The translations under genes were made by a program, and so were the position numbers. A stretch of DNA of 64,000 nt, from positions 142,180,541-142,244,540 of the forward strand of contig CM038053.1 in NCBI GenBank assembly GCA_021397845.1. Direction: 5' to 3'. The stretch comes from Areca catechu (Eukaryota; Streptophyta; Magnoliopsida; Arecales; Arecaceae). The notes beneath the pieces are model-generated. The model had not been told where the DNA came from. It was given only the letters and a program-made list of their open reading frames with translations, and made no database searches. Each line of letters begins with the position of its first letter. Position 1 is the first letter of the stretch. Positions 1-11,394 of the stretch are shown here, one piece after another.

Positions 1-1137
1 TCAGATAGCCCAGATGAATGCCCAATTGACCATCCAAATGAACCAGGTAAGAAACCTAGAGAAAACCCCTAAGACCCATCCCAGACCTAAACTCGAGCCC
101 AATCCTAGGAGAACACCATACCGTGACCCATACTTAGAGCCCAACCCTAGGAGAACCCTATACCATGACCCATACTTGGAGCCCAATCCCAGGAGAGCCT
201 AATACCCTGACCCCTTTCAGGAGCCCCAGCTTAGGAGGCCCAATTATGAGCTCATAGACCAGGATGAGAGAGCCACTAGGAACTTCAGGCCAGAAGCATC
301 TATGTTTGATGGCACCCTAGATCCCAAGGTCTACATAGATTAGGAAGGAGGCATGGAGCAGTATTTTCAATGGTATGCCTTGAGTGATGAAAGGAAATAT
401 AAATTTGTTAAGCTCAGGCTAACTGACCAGGCTAGGTTATACTAGGAACACATAGAGCGCCTGGGTAGACAATGAAACCATGATCTCATAACCATGTGGA
501 TGGCTATGAAGCTGAAACTTAGGGAAAAATATGTTTCCCCATACTACCAACAGTGCCTTCTAGACCGATGGCAAAGGTTAAGCAGGGAAATAGGTCTATG
601 TCAGAATACATAGCCAAGTTTGATGAGTGTGCCTAAGGTGTTGCCTAGACGAACCTGAATCAGTGATCATATCTAGGTTTATGGCTAGCCTTCGTGAAGA
701 CATCCAGTGGAAACTATTTCATTGGCAGATTCAGGGCCTAGAGGAAGCCTATCACTTAACTAGGGAATTCGAGTCATATCAAAGGGAACTCATGATTAGT
801 CAATCTAAGTCCAACAAGATTGATCCCCCTAAACCTAAGCCCAGATCTAGCCAACTTCCTTTAAATCAGCCAACTCCAATTGCCCCTAGCCAGACCCTAG
901 GACCTAGTCAAGTGTGTCCGAGCCGACCTGAGCGTAGTATCCACTAATTCCTATGAGTAATAGGTGTAAGAACCCTGAAGTACAAATTGATTGCACTGAT
1001 ATTCAAGAATTGGAGTATCCCTAGGTTGAAAAGCTAGAGAAGAATAAGAGCAAGTCACTAGAGGTTCTGAGAAGTTCCAACACCACGTGCTTTAAATGCC
1101 ACAATCCGGGACACTATGCTAGCTAATGTCCAACCAA
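1..1137 (+). pseudogene. degenerate Ty3/gypsy gag (G1)
   Basis: Relic of the capsid/nucleocapsid polyprotein that would package element RNA in cytoplasmic particles. An Arg/Pro-rich lead (about 60-200) with repeats of a DPYLEPNPRR-like unit precedes the retrotransposon gag core. Recognisable stretches are YFQWYALSDERKYKF near 360-410, KLRLTDQARLY near 412-440 and LREKYVSPYYQQ near 520-555. The core continues in a second frame at 627-947. A CCHC zinc knuckle lies at 1088-1129 (CFKC...GHY...C) with one spacer residue changed to TAA. In-frame stops at about 199, 341 and 441 often replace Trp or Gln codons. It is not functional; the family assignment is firm because core and knuckle occur in the usual order. 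Confidence 0.8.
70..200 (+). repeat. short tandem repeats coding DPYLEPNPRR-like units
   Basis: Three imperfect units of about 33-36 bp read as Asp-Pro-Tyr-Leu-Glu-Pro-Asn-Pro-Arg-Arg variants and give a proline/arginine-rich stretch just before the gag core of G1. The units differ by a few substitutions, including loss of the first Asp-Pro-Tyr. Confidence 0.65.
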
Positions 1138-1800
1138 AGCCTTACATATAGGAGAGCTAGAAAAGGATAAGCCTGAACCCATTACTGAACCTAAAGAAGA
1201 GGTATATGAGGCTAACTCAAGTCTAATCGAGGAGTATGAAGAGGTTGAAATCCTTGAAAATCTATGGAAAGAAACTCCTGATCCCATTGAAGAGTCTAAA
1301 AAAGATACCTATGACTTGAGCCTAGAGCAAGAAAGTGAACCCACTGAGGACCTAACAGAAAAAGATCCTGAACCCACTAAAGAATTTGGAGGAGAAGTGA
1401 CTGAGCCAGGATCAAACATAGTTGATGAGAGTGAGGGATCACTAGAATTGCCCATTGAGGAGGTCTAGGAACCAATCCCTAAGGAACAATCCAAGGAAGT
1501 TGATATTATTTTAGAGGACTTTTCTAGTAAGCTTCCCGAAGACCTTCCTGATGACCTTCCACCAGTAATGGATTCCCATCCTACTCTAGAACTAGTGCCC
1601 GTAAACCACTCTAGTGCCAAACATGTGGTTAGGACAAGCACCCAGCTAATTTTCCTCAAGCATAGAAGCCTGTTGAACCATGTCTACCCTAAAGACTTCC
1701 ATGCTGTAATCCATGTCCTACAATTCTGGAGAGGATATTTACTACCCCTAAGAAAATTACGGTACCTATACCATAAGACTTTTAGGTTTTATGATTCCTA
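1138..1800 (+). pseudogene. acidic linker after zinc knuckle, fused to RT N-terminal edge (G1)
   Basis: A mostly open stretch rich in Glu, Pro and Asp, with repeated phrases such as EPTEDLTEKDPEPTKE, follows the zinc knuckle. Near 1530-1600 it reads LPEDLPDDLPPVMDSHPTLELVP, which resembles the segment just before reverse transcriptase in plant gypsy polyproteins. Reverse transcriptase does not follow: the frame runs into unrelated sequence and stops at 1801. The phrase EEVYEANSSLIEEYEE matches EEIYEADPSLVEEYED in the long ORF of G2, so the two elements are homologous here. The linker has no known activity. Confidence 0.6.
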
Positions 1801-2007
1801 GATAATTTTAAGTTTGAAACCTGAAAGGTGGATTGAGTTTTGGATTTACATCTTTAACATAGGGGATGAAGTAAGAATAGAGATTGAAGTGCTACATAGT
1901 TTTAATTCTGAAAGATCCCTAGGCCTAATCCCACTGTTCACACATGCACAGATCTCTACACAGCATCTGCATCAAGACATTAGCATTCACTTGAACACTG
2001 ATAATAA

Positions 2008-2400
2008 TATGGCTAATTCCCGAATTAGAGTCAAAGAGTATGTTGAGGGAGATCATGTAGAGATTAGGTCTAGACCTGAGTGGTTTCCTCGATGAGCCAT
2101 TAAGAAACTACACGCCTGTGAAGCTGGACCCTTACAAGTGATAAGGAGAGTTGATCCTAGTGCCCTTGTGCTTAAGTTACTCCCGGATTTTGGCATTAGC
2201 TTAACTTTCAATATCTCGAGCCTAGTTGTGCATAGGGCACGAGCAATGACACCTAGTGAGATTTTTGGACCTCACCCTATTCTTGAGAGAGAAACCTTAC
2301 CTGAGTGTCCACTAAATTGCCCTGGAAGAGGAATACGGATCGAGCATGACCTGGATGACCAAGCTGTTATGACCTAGGACCAAGGCTATCCATATTGTTT
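2008..2400 (+). pseudogene. integrase C-terminal tail relic (G1)
   Basis: Translation gives NSRIRVKEYVEGDHVEIRSR, then KKLHACEAGPLQVIRRVDPS, then LLPDFGISLTFNISSLV. This is the usual order at the C-terminal end of plant Ty3/gypsy integrase (KLHAR..GPF.....N.Y.LDLP...GIS..FN..DL). A stop lies in the WFPRG-like position near 2094. The zinc-binding HHCC and catalytic DDE parts are absent upstream, so only the tail remains. It lies directly before the hairpin and polypurine region, as in G2. Confidence 0.75.
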
Positions 2401-2502
2401 GGTCTGATGGCAAGGCTGACCGAACTCTGTATGTTCATGGATTCCTCGAGAGGACCCACAGCACCACGATCCAACCCTTTTACCTACACTAGATTGACTC
2501 TT

Positions 2503-2519
2503 ACTCGACAAGGTCAAGT
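2503..2519 (+). promoter_or_regulatory. pre-PPT hairpin, G1 copy
   Basis: ACTCGA at 2503-2508 pairs with TCAAGT at 2514-2519 across a 5-base loop, with one mismatch. The same hairpin, with a cleaner stem, lies at the same place (20-40 bp before the 3' LTR) in G2 and all three X copies. Confidence 0.6.
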
Positions 2520-2539
2520 TTCTCCCATCCCTGGAGGAT

Positions 2540-4118
2540 TGATGGGGACATCAGGATCAACCCTAGTTCACTATGGGTCCCTGAATTTTGAGATCTTTCA
2601 GTTCCTTAACCAATTTTTAATTTTGCCAAAAAAATCAACTCCTGTTAGCCCTTTGAGTCTTATAATTAGGGCTTAAGTCAGTTGAGCATCTGAAGTCTTG
2701 TAATTAGGGTTTATCTTAATTAAGCTCAAGTGAACCCGTTTGAGTCCTGTTTTGGGTCCTTGAGTCCTATTTTGATCCTTGTTATATCTAAGTCCGGTAG
2801 TCCATTAGTCCCGAGTCACTTGTATTAAAGTGAGCCCAGTTTTGTAATAAAGTTAGTCCATCAATTGAGCCTATAATGAATAGTGAGTCTTGTAACAAAT
2901 TGGGACAAGAAAGTCTAGTGAGTCCCTTGTCTCAAGTCCATGAGTCCTGTATTTTGGTTCAAGTCCAGTACAAAAGAGGAGAGTCACCAGATCCCATCCA
3001 GGACCCTACTGTTCTTGTACCTGGGCCTTTACTCAAGCCCACATGCCCAGCCCCTGTCATGCCTCAGGGATGGCGTCCTCCCAGTCCAAAAGCAAGTGGC
3101 GTCCCAGGCCTTCCTCAGCCCAGAATAAGGTTGGCACCCCAGGCCTTTCCAAGCCCACCAAGAAGCAACATGCCAAGCCCATATGGAGGCCGCTCAAATC
3201 CACAAGCTTGCTGCTCAAAGTCCAAGCCCAAATGAAGGAGGCGTCCTAGCCCATAAGGAGCCCTTTGACCAAGTCCAAGGAGGCCCTTTGACCAAGTCAA
3301 AGAAGGAGAGATGTCCACATCCTTTTAGGAATCAAGTCTTAATTTTATTTAAATTTGTAATCCTTTTTCTATTCAAGTTTTGTACTCCAATCCTAACAAG
3401 GAGAGGATATGGGAGCACCAATGAATACCCCATCCCTCCACCTCTTGTAATGACTATGATGAATTATGATTAATAAAAAGTTGAGAGTTCCTTCTTATTA
3501 TTGCCTTTGGCTTTGTGCATCAACCTCTGTGAGGGAGTGGGTAAGAGACCCGTTTGCCTTTGCTCATTGAGCATCGAGGGTTGTGAGGTCCTATTTATCA
3601 AAACCCTAGCCACCATCTACCTGGATGCCCATCTTCCCACTCCCATCTTGGCCACCCCATCCAACCTTCTCTTCCCTTTCTCCTCTTTCTTTTATTAATT
3701 TAATATTTTTTCCTAATCCCTTGATTCCCTCCGGTTTTGCAAAGATCGGACGCCGTTTGCTTTGCTTTCAAAACAGCGAATAAAAAGCCGATGGACCCGC
3801 GAGTTTTTCAGCTTGACTTTCCAGGCCGCATCCAGGAGTGAGGAGTGATCTCTTCGTGGAAGTAGTAGCAAACATTGCTAGGTACATATCCCCTAGCCCT
3901 CTAGATCGAGTTATTACAGAAGAGCTTACCTTACCAGGGTTTCTTTGCTCTGGCAGTCCTATTTTTTTATCTCTTTTGAGGGTCTTTTTGCATGCTTACG
4001 GTCTAGAATTTCTATAGGATCACCCCTTTATCTTTTTGACTTGAGATTTGGGAATTAAAATCTTAACTTAATGTTGAATCCATGAAAATTTCCTTGCAAG
4101 CTAATTAGTCCGGCATCA
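2540..4118 (+). repeat. 3' LTR of gypsy element G1
   Basis: Starts TGATGGGGACATCAGG directly after the purine-rich CTGGAGGAT and ends GGCATCA. The borders come from comparison with the minus-strand copy at 23626-25220, which matches along its length including the terminal GCATGCTTA...CTATAGGATCACC block near 3990-4030. Length is about 1.58 kb. The TATA region near 3415-3430 is degraded here but is TATAAATA in the other copy. An alternative reading is that this LTR also served as the 5' LTR of the relic at 4119-4735, but no primer-binding site is visible after it. Confidence 0.75.
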
Positions 4119-4735
4119 CATTACCTTTCCTTAGCCCATAAACCACTATCCTGCATATTGCATTGACCTAAGCCTTAAAATTAAAATCAATTAGACGTTG
4201 ACCCCTAAGGATTTTTGGGCTTACTAGGACAAGGGATCCTAAGATTGGACTAACTCAGAATTAACTAGTTCACTAGTGTCTAAGGAATAGGGTTCAAGGA
4301 TGATGTAGCCTTGAAGGAAGGTGGTTCTTTAATTAGTTCCGTTGTCTGACCTAGCCAATTGATTTAGTGTCTAACGAAAGCAACGGGGGGACCTCCACTA
4401 CCTCACCTTACTTGGCTAATGGCTAGTTAGTATCTAACTTTGAAGGATCAAAGGCAATCTTGGAATAGTTAAGAGCTATCTAGAATTAGAAAACCCTAGG
4501 ATGGAGAGTCCATGATTGCTAACTTGTTTACTATTAACCTATAACTTTAATTAATACTTCTTCTCTATCCTCTTAGCTCTAGGACTTCTTAGGTTCTCAT
4601 CTTTAGTCTTCTTCTTTATCTTTCTTTTCTCTTCTTCTCTCCTCTCCTCTATAAAAAAATAAGTAAAAAAACTTAGAAGAGGATTGCTCTAATTTAGGAT
4701 CTTTGATTAAATATTCCAAAACTGTCTAAACAATC
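4119..4735 (+). other. non-coding relic, gypsy-like 5' leader
   Basis: No ORF of note. The stretch around 4375-4440 (CGAAAGCAACGGGGGGACC and following) resembles the leader of G2 at 11200-11245 (CGAAAGCAGGGGGGCCTCCC), which suggests the untranslated leader of an old gypsy element whose gag relic resumes after copia A at 23321. No tRNA-complementary site is seen after the LTR end at 4118. The last five bases, CAATC, are the left target duplication of copia A. Confidence 0.45.
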
Positions 4736-5481
4736 TATTGACCCCTGGAATGATTTTGATGATTACAAAATATTGGAGCATGTATGCGTTACTAAGTCTT
4801 TCAATTACTTAATAAGTTTTGCAGGAAATTGTTTATCTTTACATTAGTTGGTTTTCTAATTGGTTGAAATGTATTCCAACATTGTATAGACTCCTGTACT
4901 TCAAATTGTAAAGCCCTAATTTTTCATCTATGTAATATTGTAAAAGGGCTATAAAATTGTAAAAATAAGAGTGAGTAGATTAGTTATTGGAATCTTGATT
5001 TGTAGAATTTTGGAGAAGTTTGAAGTATAAAATGGAGTTTTTGTAAGAGCTGACTCATGGATCAAGAGCCAACTACCATTCTGGCACAGCACAAAAAATT
5101 TTCAGAGTTTCAGTACCCCAAGCAGACTCAAGCCCCAAGAGTCGACTCAATGAAGAACCAATATTTTTGATGACTGAGACCTCGAGCTGACTCAAGCCTA
5201 GAAGAGCCGACTCATCCAGAGTTAGGTTTGTTGGTGATTGTGACTTCGAGCCGACTCAAGTAGAATTTGAATTTGCATTGATTGAGAGTTCGAGCCGACT
5301 CAACCCAAAAGAGCCGACTCGCACAGAACTTTTATTTGGGTTGTCTGAGACTTCGAGCCGACTCATGGACCTCGAGCTGACTCGAGTGACCTCTTTTTGC
5401 AGTATAATGGCTAGTTGCAGAATTTCATTTTTGAACTTCAAAAACTCGCCAATGGCTCTATTTCGATTCCCTAGGCCCTAC

Positions 5482-7107
5482 TGTTGCCCAGAAAGCAACC
5501 CAAGAGGGGGGGTGAATTGGATCTCTAAAAATGATTTAAGCTAATCACAAGTTACAAACTTAATGAAAGCAAAACAATCCAATTCAATGAATATATATCG
5601 CAAGGTGCTATAATTCAAATGCAATGCTCTATATGTATAAGTGCAGTGAAATTTAAAAGCAATAAATAAAGAGCAAGTAGAGAGAGAGAACAAGCAATCA
5701 CAAACACCAAAAGCTATAGTGGTTTGGTGCCAACCAATGCACCTACATCCACTCCCAAGCTTCCCTTGGGAATTCACTATAATCAAACCGATTACAGCCG
5801 ATTAGTTTTCCGGGCTGACTAATCAAAACTCAACTTGTTTTCACAAGGTTCACAAGTCAAACCTCACTTGGTTTTATGGCTAACCAAGAATATAATTGGT
5901 TTTCACAATGCTAACCAACAACCTCACTTAGTTTTCCGGGCTAACCAAGAACTTTAGTGCTTTTGCGGGCTAACCACCAACCTAATTGATTTTCCAAGGC
6001 TTACCAATAACCTCCATTGGTTTTACAATAGGCTAACCAAGAACCCTTACAAGATATAAGGTTTAAAACAAAGAACTAATGTAAGCTTTCAATAATAAAG
6101 CAAATAATTCGATGAAGCTCGATGTAGTGTTGCTTTGCTCTTGTTGAAGCCTTCTGAATGCCTAAGTAGGAAAGATCTTCAATGCTCTTGATGGCTTTGG
6201 ATGCTTGGAGGCTTCCTTTAGCTTTAAAGTGGTTGAACCTTGAATGAATAGGAGTTAAGGCTCTTCTTTCTTCTTTTCTTTTTAAACTCTTTTAAGATAT
6301 TCAATAATAATGAATAGTTATTATCTTAATTTGATTTGGAGCCCATTTATACCTTCCCAAGGCCTCAAAACCAAAATATAGCCGTTACACATGAAAAACT
6401 AGCCATTGGGGGCATTTGGGACGAGTTCTGTGTTTGAAAAAACTAGCCGTTACTGTTGCCAGAACTCCATGTATCGACACTTCCTTAGTTGAGTCGACAT
6501 ATAAGGTTGACACATGTTCTTCTTGAGTCGACACATAGTTCAAAAAGCTCCATTCAGAATCTCTGGAAATCTCAGTTGAGTCGACACATTCTCAGTTGAG
6601 TCGACACCTTGAGTCGACACCTTGCATCCATGTGTCGACACATCAACTGTTGCTTCAACTTCTGCAAGTTCTGTGGCTTGAAAGTCTCAGACGATGTGTT
6701 GATCCATGTGTTGACACTTTGAGTCGACACATAAGGTCCATGTGTCGACACATCATCTGTGCCATTTAAAACTTTGCAGCGTACCGGCCTAAGTCGACAC
6801 TTCATCTTCATGTGTTGACACATCATGTCATGTGTCGACACCTTGAGTCGACTCATCACTGAAAAAATCATAGAAGATGCTGATTTTGAGTTGCAACAAG
6901 ATTCCATTTGCCTTAGCTATCCATTCAACCATCTTTTAAGTATCCAAGTCTTGTATTGTATAATCATTCCATTCAAACTTGGTTCTTTAACTCAATTGGG
7001 CTTCTTCAAATTTTGTGAGCATCCTTTAAAATAAAAACATACTTAAAGCAAATCATTAGTCATCAATTTATACTTGCTTACATCAAAATCAATTAGTGGA
7101 GTCAACA
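5482..7107 (-). repeat. solo copia LTR (B/C-like family) in the 5' LTR of A
   Basis: On the minus strand it runs from TGTTGACTCCACTAATTG to CTGGGCAACA. It is flanked by CCTAC at 5477-5481 and 7108-7112, and the uninterrupted 3' LTR of A has a single CCTAC at that point. No internal element sequence is present, so it is a solo LTR left by recombination between two LTRs. The segment 6470-6860 is packed with GTCGACAC/GAGTCGACAC motifs like those in the LTRs of B and C. Confidence 0.9.
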
Positions 7108-7135
7108 CCTACAATAGCTATTTCTGATGGAAGAC

Positions 7136-7142
7136 TATAAAG
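7136..7142 (+). promoter_or_regulatory. TATA box, copia A 5' LTR
   Basis: TATAAAG, repeated at the matching place in the 3' LTR (22501-22507). Position and conservation suit the core promoter of the element. Confidence 0.55.
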
Positions 7143-7952
7143 GGGAGTATTTATGAAGATTTAAATAACTTTTTAGGGATTATTCATTGATTATTCTTTG
7201 GAAGTTGAAAAGTTTTCAAGTCTTTCACCAACTCACTTCAAGAGCATTCAAGATAGGATTCAAAGCTCCACTAACTGTTCTCATCATTGAATCCAACTTT
7301 TTGAAGAAGCAAAGAAGCAGCTTGAAGAGCATTAAAGTGCATTCAAGGCTAGGCTTCACTTTGATCTTCATCGACAACACTCAAACAAGTTTGGTTTGTT
7401 ATAAAGTTGCATTTTACTTTTGATACATTTTGTTTTCTCTCTAAGAAAAGTAAGGGGATGTGTCTTAAGAGAGGGTTAAAGGTTTTTAGGTGGGCCTTTT
7501 GAAAACCTAAGTTGGGTTCTTGGTTATCCCGATATAAAACCAAGTTTGGGTTTTCTTTGGTGAGCCCGGTTCTAAAAACCAAAGGGATTTAGGTTCTTGG
7601 TTAGCCTGTATTAAAACCAGGTGTGAGGATTTTCTTTGGTGATCCCGGTAAAACCAAAGTGTTATAGGTTTGGATTGTGAGCCTGTTAAAATAATCTGAC
7701 TATATTCAGGTTGGGAGATATAGTGGAAATCCCAAGTGGTGCTTGGGTAGTGGACGTAGGAGCGGGTTGCTCCGAACCACTCTAAATTTCTTGTGTTTAT
7801 GATTGTGCTTATTTAACTATATTGCATTTATTTACTTGCTTCCGCATTACATATTACACCACAACACTAAAAGGATTTTAAATTGCATATACTTGTTAAA
7901 ATTTATATAATCCCAATTCACCTCCCTCTTGGGAAGACACCTGGGCAACAAG

Positions 7953-7968
7953 TGGTATCAGAGTAGAG
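7953..7968 (+). promoter_or_regulatory. primer-binding site of copia A (initiator Met tRNA)
   Basis: TGGTATCAGAGTAGAG starts two bases after the 5' LTR end. It matches the site complementary to the 3' end of plant initiator methionine tRNA (TGGTATCAGAGC) except at the last position. Confidence 0.9.
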
Positions 7969-7997
7969 TTTCTGAAAATTACTTAGAGTAAAGATTG

Positions 7998-8739
7998 ATG
8001 GCACATCCCATGAGTACTTCTTTGGTCGAAGGCCAATCCATAAATCAACCTCCACTTTTCACTATAACCAATTATATATATTGGAAGGCTAGGATGAAAA
8101 AATACATTCAAGCCATAGACTTTCATTTGTGAAAAATAATTCTAAAAGGACCTCACACACCCACTATTAAAATTAATGATATTGAGATTCCCAAATCGGA
8201 AGAGGAATGGAACGAAAATGATATGAAATTAGCTGAGCTGAATGCCAAAGCTATGAATTTACTTTATTGTGCTTTGGACCCAAATGAGTTTAACAGAATT
8301 TTCACTTGCAATTCTGCTAAAGAAATTTATAATAAGCTTGAGATCACACACAAAGGCACATCACAAGTTAAAACTTCAAAAATCAATCTTCTTGTGCACA
8401 ATTATGAATTATTCAAAATGGATCCTAGTGAAACTATATCTACTATGTATACATGTTTTACTGATATTATAAATAATCTTAAAAGTCTTGGTAGGACTTA
8501 TACTAATGCTGATCTAGTCCAAAAGGTTTTGAGATCTTTGCAGATAAATGGGAAGCTAAAGTTATAGTAATACAAGAGGCAAAGGACTTAAACACCCTAC
8601 CATTAGATGAACTGCTAGGATCATTAATTACTCATGAGCTAGCCATGTAACAAAGAACAGATGAAGATTCTAAAAGGAAAAAGGCTATAGCATTTAAGGC
8701 TACTGAAGAAGACAAAGATGAAGATTCAGATATATCTGA
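7998..8739 (+). pseudogene. copia A gag, N-terminal part
   Basis: The likely start is the ATG at 7998, 29 bases after the primer-binding site; translation begins MAHPMSTSLVEGQS and runs through TITNYIYWKARMKKYIQ. This is the N-terminal gag layout of plant Ty1/copia (DUF4219/UBN2 type: W..W...L...N.K....I..AL). A TGA replaces a Trp codon near 8130, and a frame change near 8555 moves from KLEIT...LVQKVLRSL to EAKDLNTLPLDELLGSL. The protein would have formed the capsid. It is cut at 8739 by insertion of G2 and resumes at 15115 in an acidic Asp-rich stretch. Confidence 0.85.
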
Positions 8740-10303
8740 TGGTGGGGGCACCAAGATCAAACATAAATTACTAGGCCCTATTTGGTTTACCTAGCCATGT
8801 GTCAAATTTTGTAATCAACTAGGATTGAGTCATGTAATAAGTTGAGATTAGTTGATTTGTCTCAACCCTTAACCTTAGTCCAGTTTTGAGTCCTGTACAT
8901 TAGCTATGAGTCTAGTATGAGCCTAATTTTTGTACAAGAGAAGAGGTTACCCTATTTTGGAGTTTCACCAGGCCACATCCAGGAGTCAGAGGCCACTACA
9001 TCAGCCCATTGGATTTTGTGTGACAACCTAGGATCCAAGATGCTTCCAGAAATCCTGATTCTTTCCAGATGTCCTCCAGATGCCCAGATTTCCTTCTAGA
9101 TGCCAGAGCATATTCCTAGAATAGGGCATCCATGATTTCAGAGGTCCACCAGCATCCTATCCCAAAGAAGTCAAGCCCAGGTGCCAAGCCCAAGCCCTTA
9201 AGAAGCAAGATTTCAGGGAATATTCCTACTACCAGGCTACCCCAGCTTCTAAAGGCCCAACCCATGCACCCAAGCCCCTTTGGGCCAGCCCCTTGCTACT
9301 CCTAGAGGCCCAACACACCCCCTAGGCATCCTTGAAGTGTTGACCACGTCCAAAGAGGTTTGACCAAGTCCAACTTGAAGAGAAGAAGGAGAAAACCAAG
9401 TTTATTCCTAACCTATTTGGGATTTCTAATCCTTTTAAACTTTATAATTCTAACCTAGCTAGGAAAGGACTTGTATTCCAATTTGAAAGAGGACTTGTAA
9501 CTCAAGTGTAACCATGGTTAGTAAGGGCATGGGAACTCTATAAATATCCCACCCCTTCTGCTCTTGTAAGCATCTCTTTCTTATGAATACAACTTGCTAA
9601 AATTTTGAGTTATTGCCTTGTGTTGGTGTTTTGTTTTGGTTCTTTGGTTTGTGTTCTTGTGCTTGGACAAATTCCTTGCTGCCCTAGTATCCTTCCACAC
9701 CCTAAATCACTACCATCCAAGCCTTCACATATCTAAGGAGGAGTGCCCTAGGCCACCAAGCAAGGAGATCTTCAACAAGCTTCATACAGCCCAGCTTCTA
9801 ATCCCTAACCTGATTTCTTCTAAACCTAGTTTCCTTTCTTTTTCTTACTTGCTGTTTTGATTGACCCTTGATGTTTTGCAAGATCCCCGAGGTGCTTCCC
9901 CTCCCCTGAGGAGGCCTTCTTTGCTACTCGGACCGCCTAGATCAGCCGTCAGATTCGAGGGAAACAAGGCTTCTTCTTCCAGGTTCCGATCAGAGTTGTG
10001 AGTGATCTCTTCTACAATTGAATTTCAATCTCTGACTGGTAAGAAACCTTCCCTTTTCTTATTATCTGATTTTGATGAAGATAAACTATCCTAAACCAGG
10101 AGTTTCTCAACTCTCGGGTCCTCGATATTTCATTGGTTTGCATGAGTATGCCTGCGACCCGATGATTCTTTGCACTACTATCTTTCCGCTAGTTCTTACT
10201 TTATTTTGGAAATCTAGCATGTAAATAAAATTATAAAAATCAAAAAAAAAAAAATTTACTATTTTTCATGCATGTCTAGTAGTTTTAGAGTTGTCCCACA
10301 TCA
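8740..10303 (+). repeat. 5' LTR of G2
   Basis: Matches 13538-15109 over its length with scattered substitutions. A TATA box (TATAAATA) is at 9539-9546. The transcribed part contains a pyrimidine-rich 5' region with a short ORF (from 9618) that is also present, slightly changed, in the 3' LTR. That ORF is probably incidental. Confidence 0.92.
9539..9546 (+). promoter_or_regulatory. TATA box, G2 5' LTR
   Basis: TATAAATA within GGGAACTCTATAAATATCCC; the same box is at 14346-14353 in the 3' LTR. Confidence 0.6.
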
Positions 10304-10306
10304 ATT

Positions 10307-10321
10307 TGGTATTAGAGTGGG
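10307..10321 (+). promoter_or_regulatory. primer-binding site of G2
   Basis: TGGTATTAGAGTGGG begins three bases after the LTR end and matches the initiator-Met tRNA complement with substitutions. Confidence 0.75.
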
Positions 10322-11394
10322 TTTAGGATAGTTTTCTATTTGCTTTGCATTCACAAACCCTAATTCTGCATTCTATCCACTGCATTAGGTATCTAGGTTT
10401 CATATGATTTTGGTATCATAAACATTTTATTTTTATGTGAAATTTACACTTCATGTCCTTTGTTTTGTCCTAGTAATTATAAAAATTTTTAATTAATTTT
10501 AATGAAACCCTAAATTTCTAAAATTCAGCATATTAGAAACCCTAATAGAATCTTGATAATATCTACTATAGTCCAGAAAACCCTAGGTTTGCATTATCAT
10601 ATGATTTTTGTTCTATATGAAATTTGGTAAGTTTCATCAAAACCGGACATCCTCTGTTCTAGATTTTTTTTGATTTTTTTATTCATAGGGATCTATGCCA
10701 ATTTTGCAACATATGAAACCCTAAATTTTTGATTTCTGCTGATCTGCATACTTGTCCAAACCAAACCTAATTAACTTCCAAACCCCCAAGCCCAAGCCAA
10801 ACCTTGTTTGCTAACCCTAGTTAACTTGAATTCAATTTGTCATAGCATAAAATAATTAAAAAATATTTTATTTTTTGATTGTTTTAGAATGCATCAGGAT
10901 CATCGTTTGCCATCATCTTTAACCTAATCTTAAGGGCAACTCTATATCTTAGATCAAGGCAGGATTTCATCACCTGTCTTGGGTCCAAAACAACCACAAT
11001 CATACTGACATAAGCCTAACTAAAATTGATTAGACCTAATTTGCCCTAGTGGGTTAGGTGACACCTAACAGGTCGGGTCCGAGCTGTATGGGCCAACTAG
11101 TGCATTTAACCTTTTAGCTATTACTGAAAGCTGGTGTCTAAGGCTTGGGGTCCAGAGTCAAACAACCTAAGTGGTGCTGTGCTTTTTAATTGGATCCCTG
11201 CGAAAGCAGGGGGGCCTCCCACACTCCCACCCCCTACCTGGCTAGTGGAAGGATTAGCTATTGGGTAAAGTGTAAGTTAAGCTGACCCATTCGGTTTTGA
11301 CTCTAGGTCTAAGAAACCCTAGATTATACTAGACTTTTCTTTCTCTTTTGCATGCTTGGTTACATCATTTCATTTTGATTGTTTAATTTGTTGC
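10322..11394 (+). other. untranslated leader of G2
   Basis: About 1.07 kb without a supported ORF. It is AT-rich at first. A block at 11200-11245 (CGAAAGCAGGGGGGCCTCCC) has a counterpart in the relic at about 4375-4440, so it may be a conserved leader or packaging region of this gypsy lineage. Confidence 0.55.

Larger units (their letters stand above)
1..4118 (+). mobile_element. Ty3/gypsy element G1, 3' part with pol deletion
   Basis: The element enters the window already inside its gag region and ends with a 3' LTR at 2540-4118. In order it shows a gag core, a broken CCHC zinc knuckle, an acidic linker, an abrupt jump to the integrase C-terminal tail, a hairpin, a polypurine stretch and the LTR. 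No protease, reverse transcriptase, RNase H or integrase core is visible between about 1600 and 2000, so pol is deleted. The same layout occurs in G2 (8740-15109), suggesting a non-autonomous lineage rather than a chance deletion. The 5' LTR lies outside the window, so a target duplication cannot be tested. Confidence 0.8.
4736..7950 (+). repeat. 5' LTR of copia A, split by a solo LTR
   Basis: Corresponds to 21729-23315 except for a 1.63-kb insertion at 5482-7107. It ends CTGGGCAACA before the primer-binding site. The U3 part (5050-5400) holds many copies of GAGCCGACTC-like motifs. A TATA box (TATAAAG, 7136-7142) is shared with the 3' LTR but is now cut off from most of U3 by the insertion. 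Downstream, TGGTGATCCCGGT...AAACCAA-like units repeat at about 7490-7690. Confidence 0.88.

Noticed and set aside
7953..7968. tRNA gene
   Set aside because: It is only the complement of a tRNA 3' end placed next to an LTR: a primer-binding site, not a tRNA.
9618..9860. 80-codon ORF inside both G2 LTRs (also 14425-14667)
   Set aside because: It appears twice only because LTRs are duplicated; the composition is that of a pyrimidine-rich leader and no domain is recognisable.
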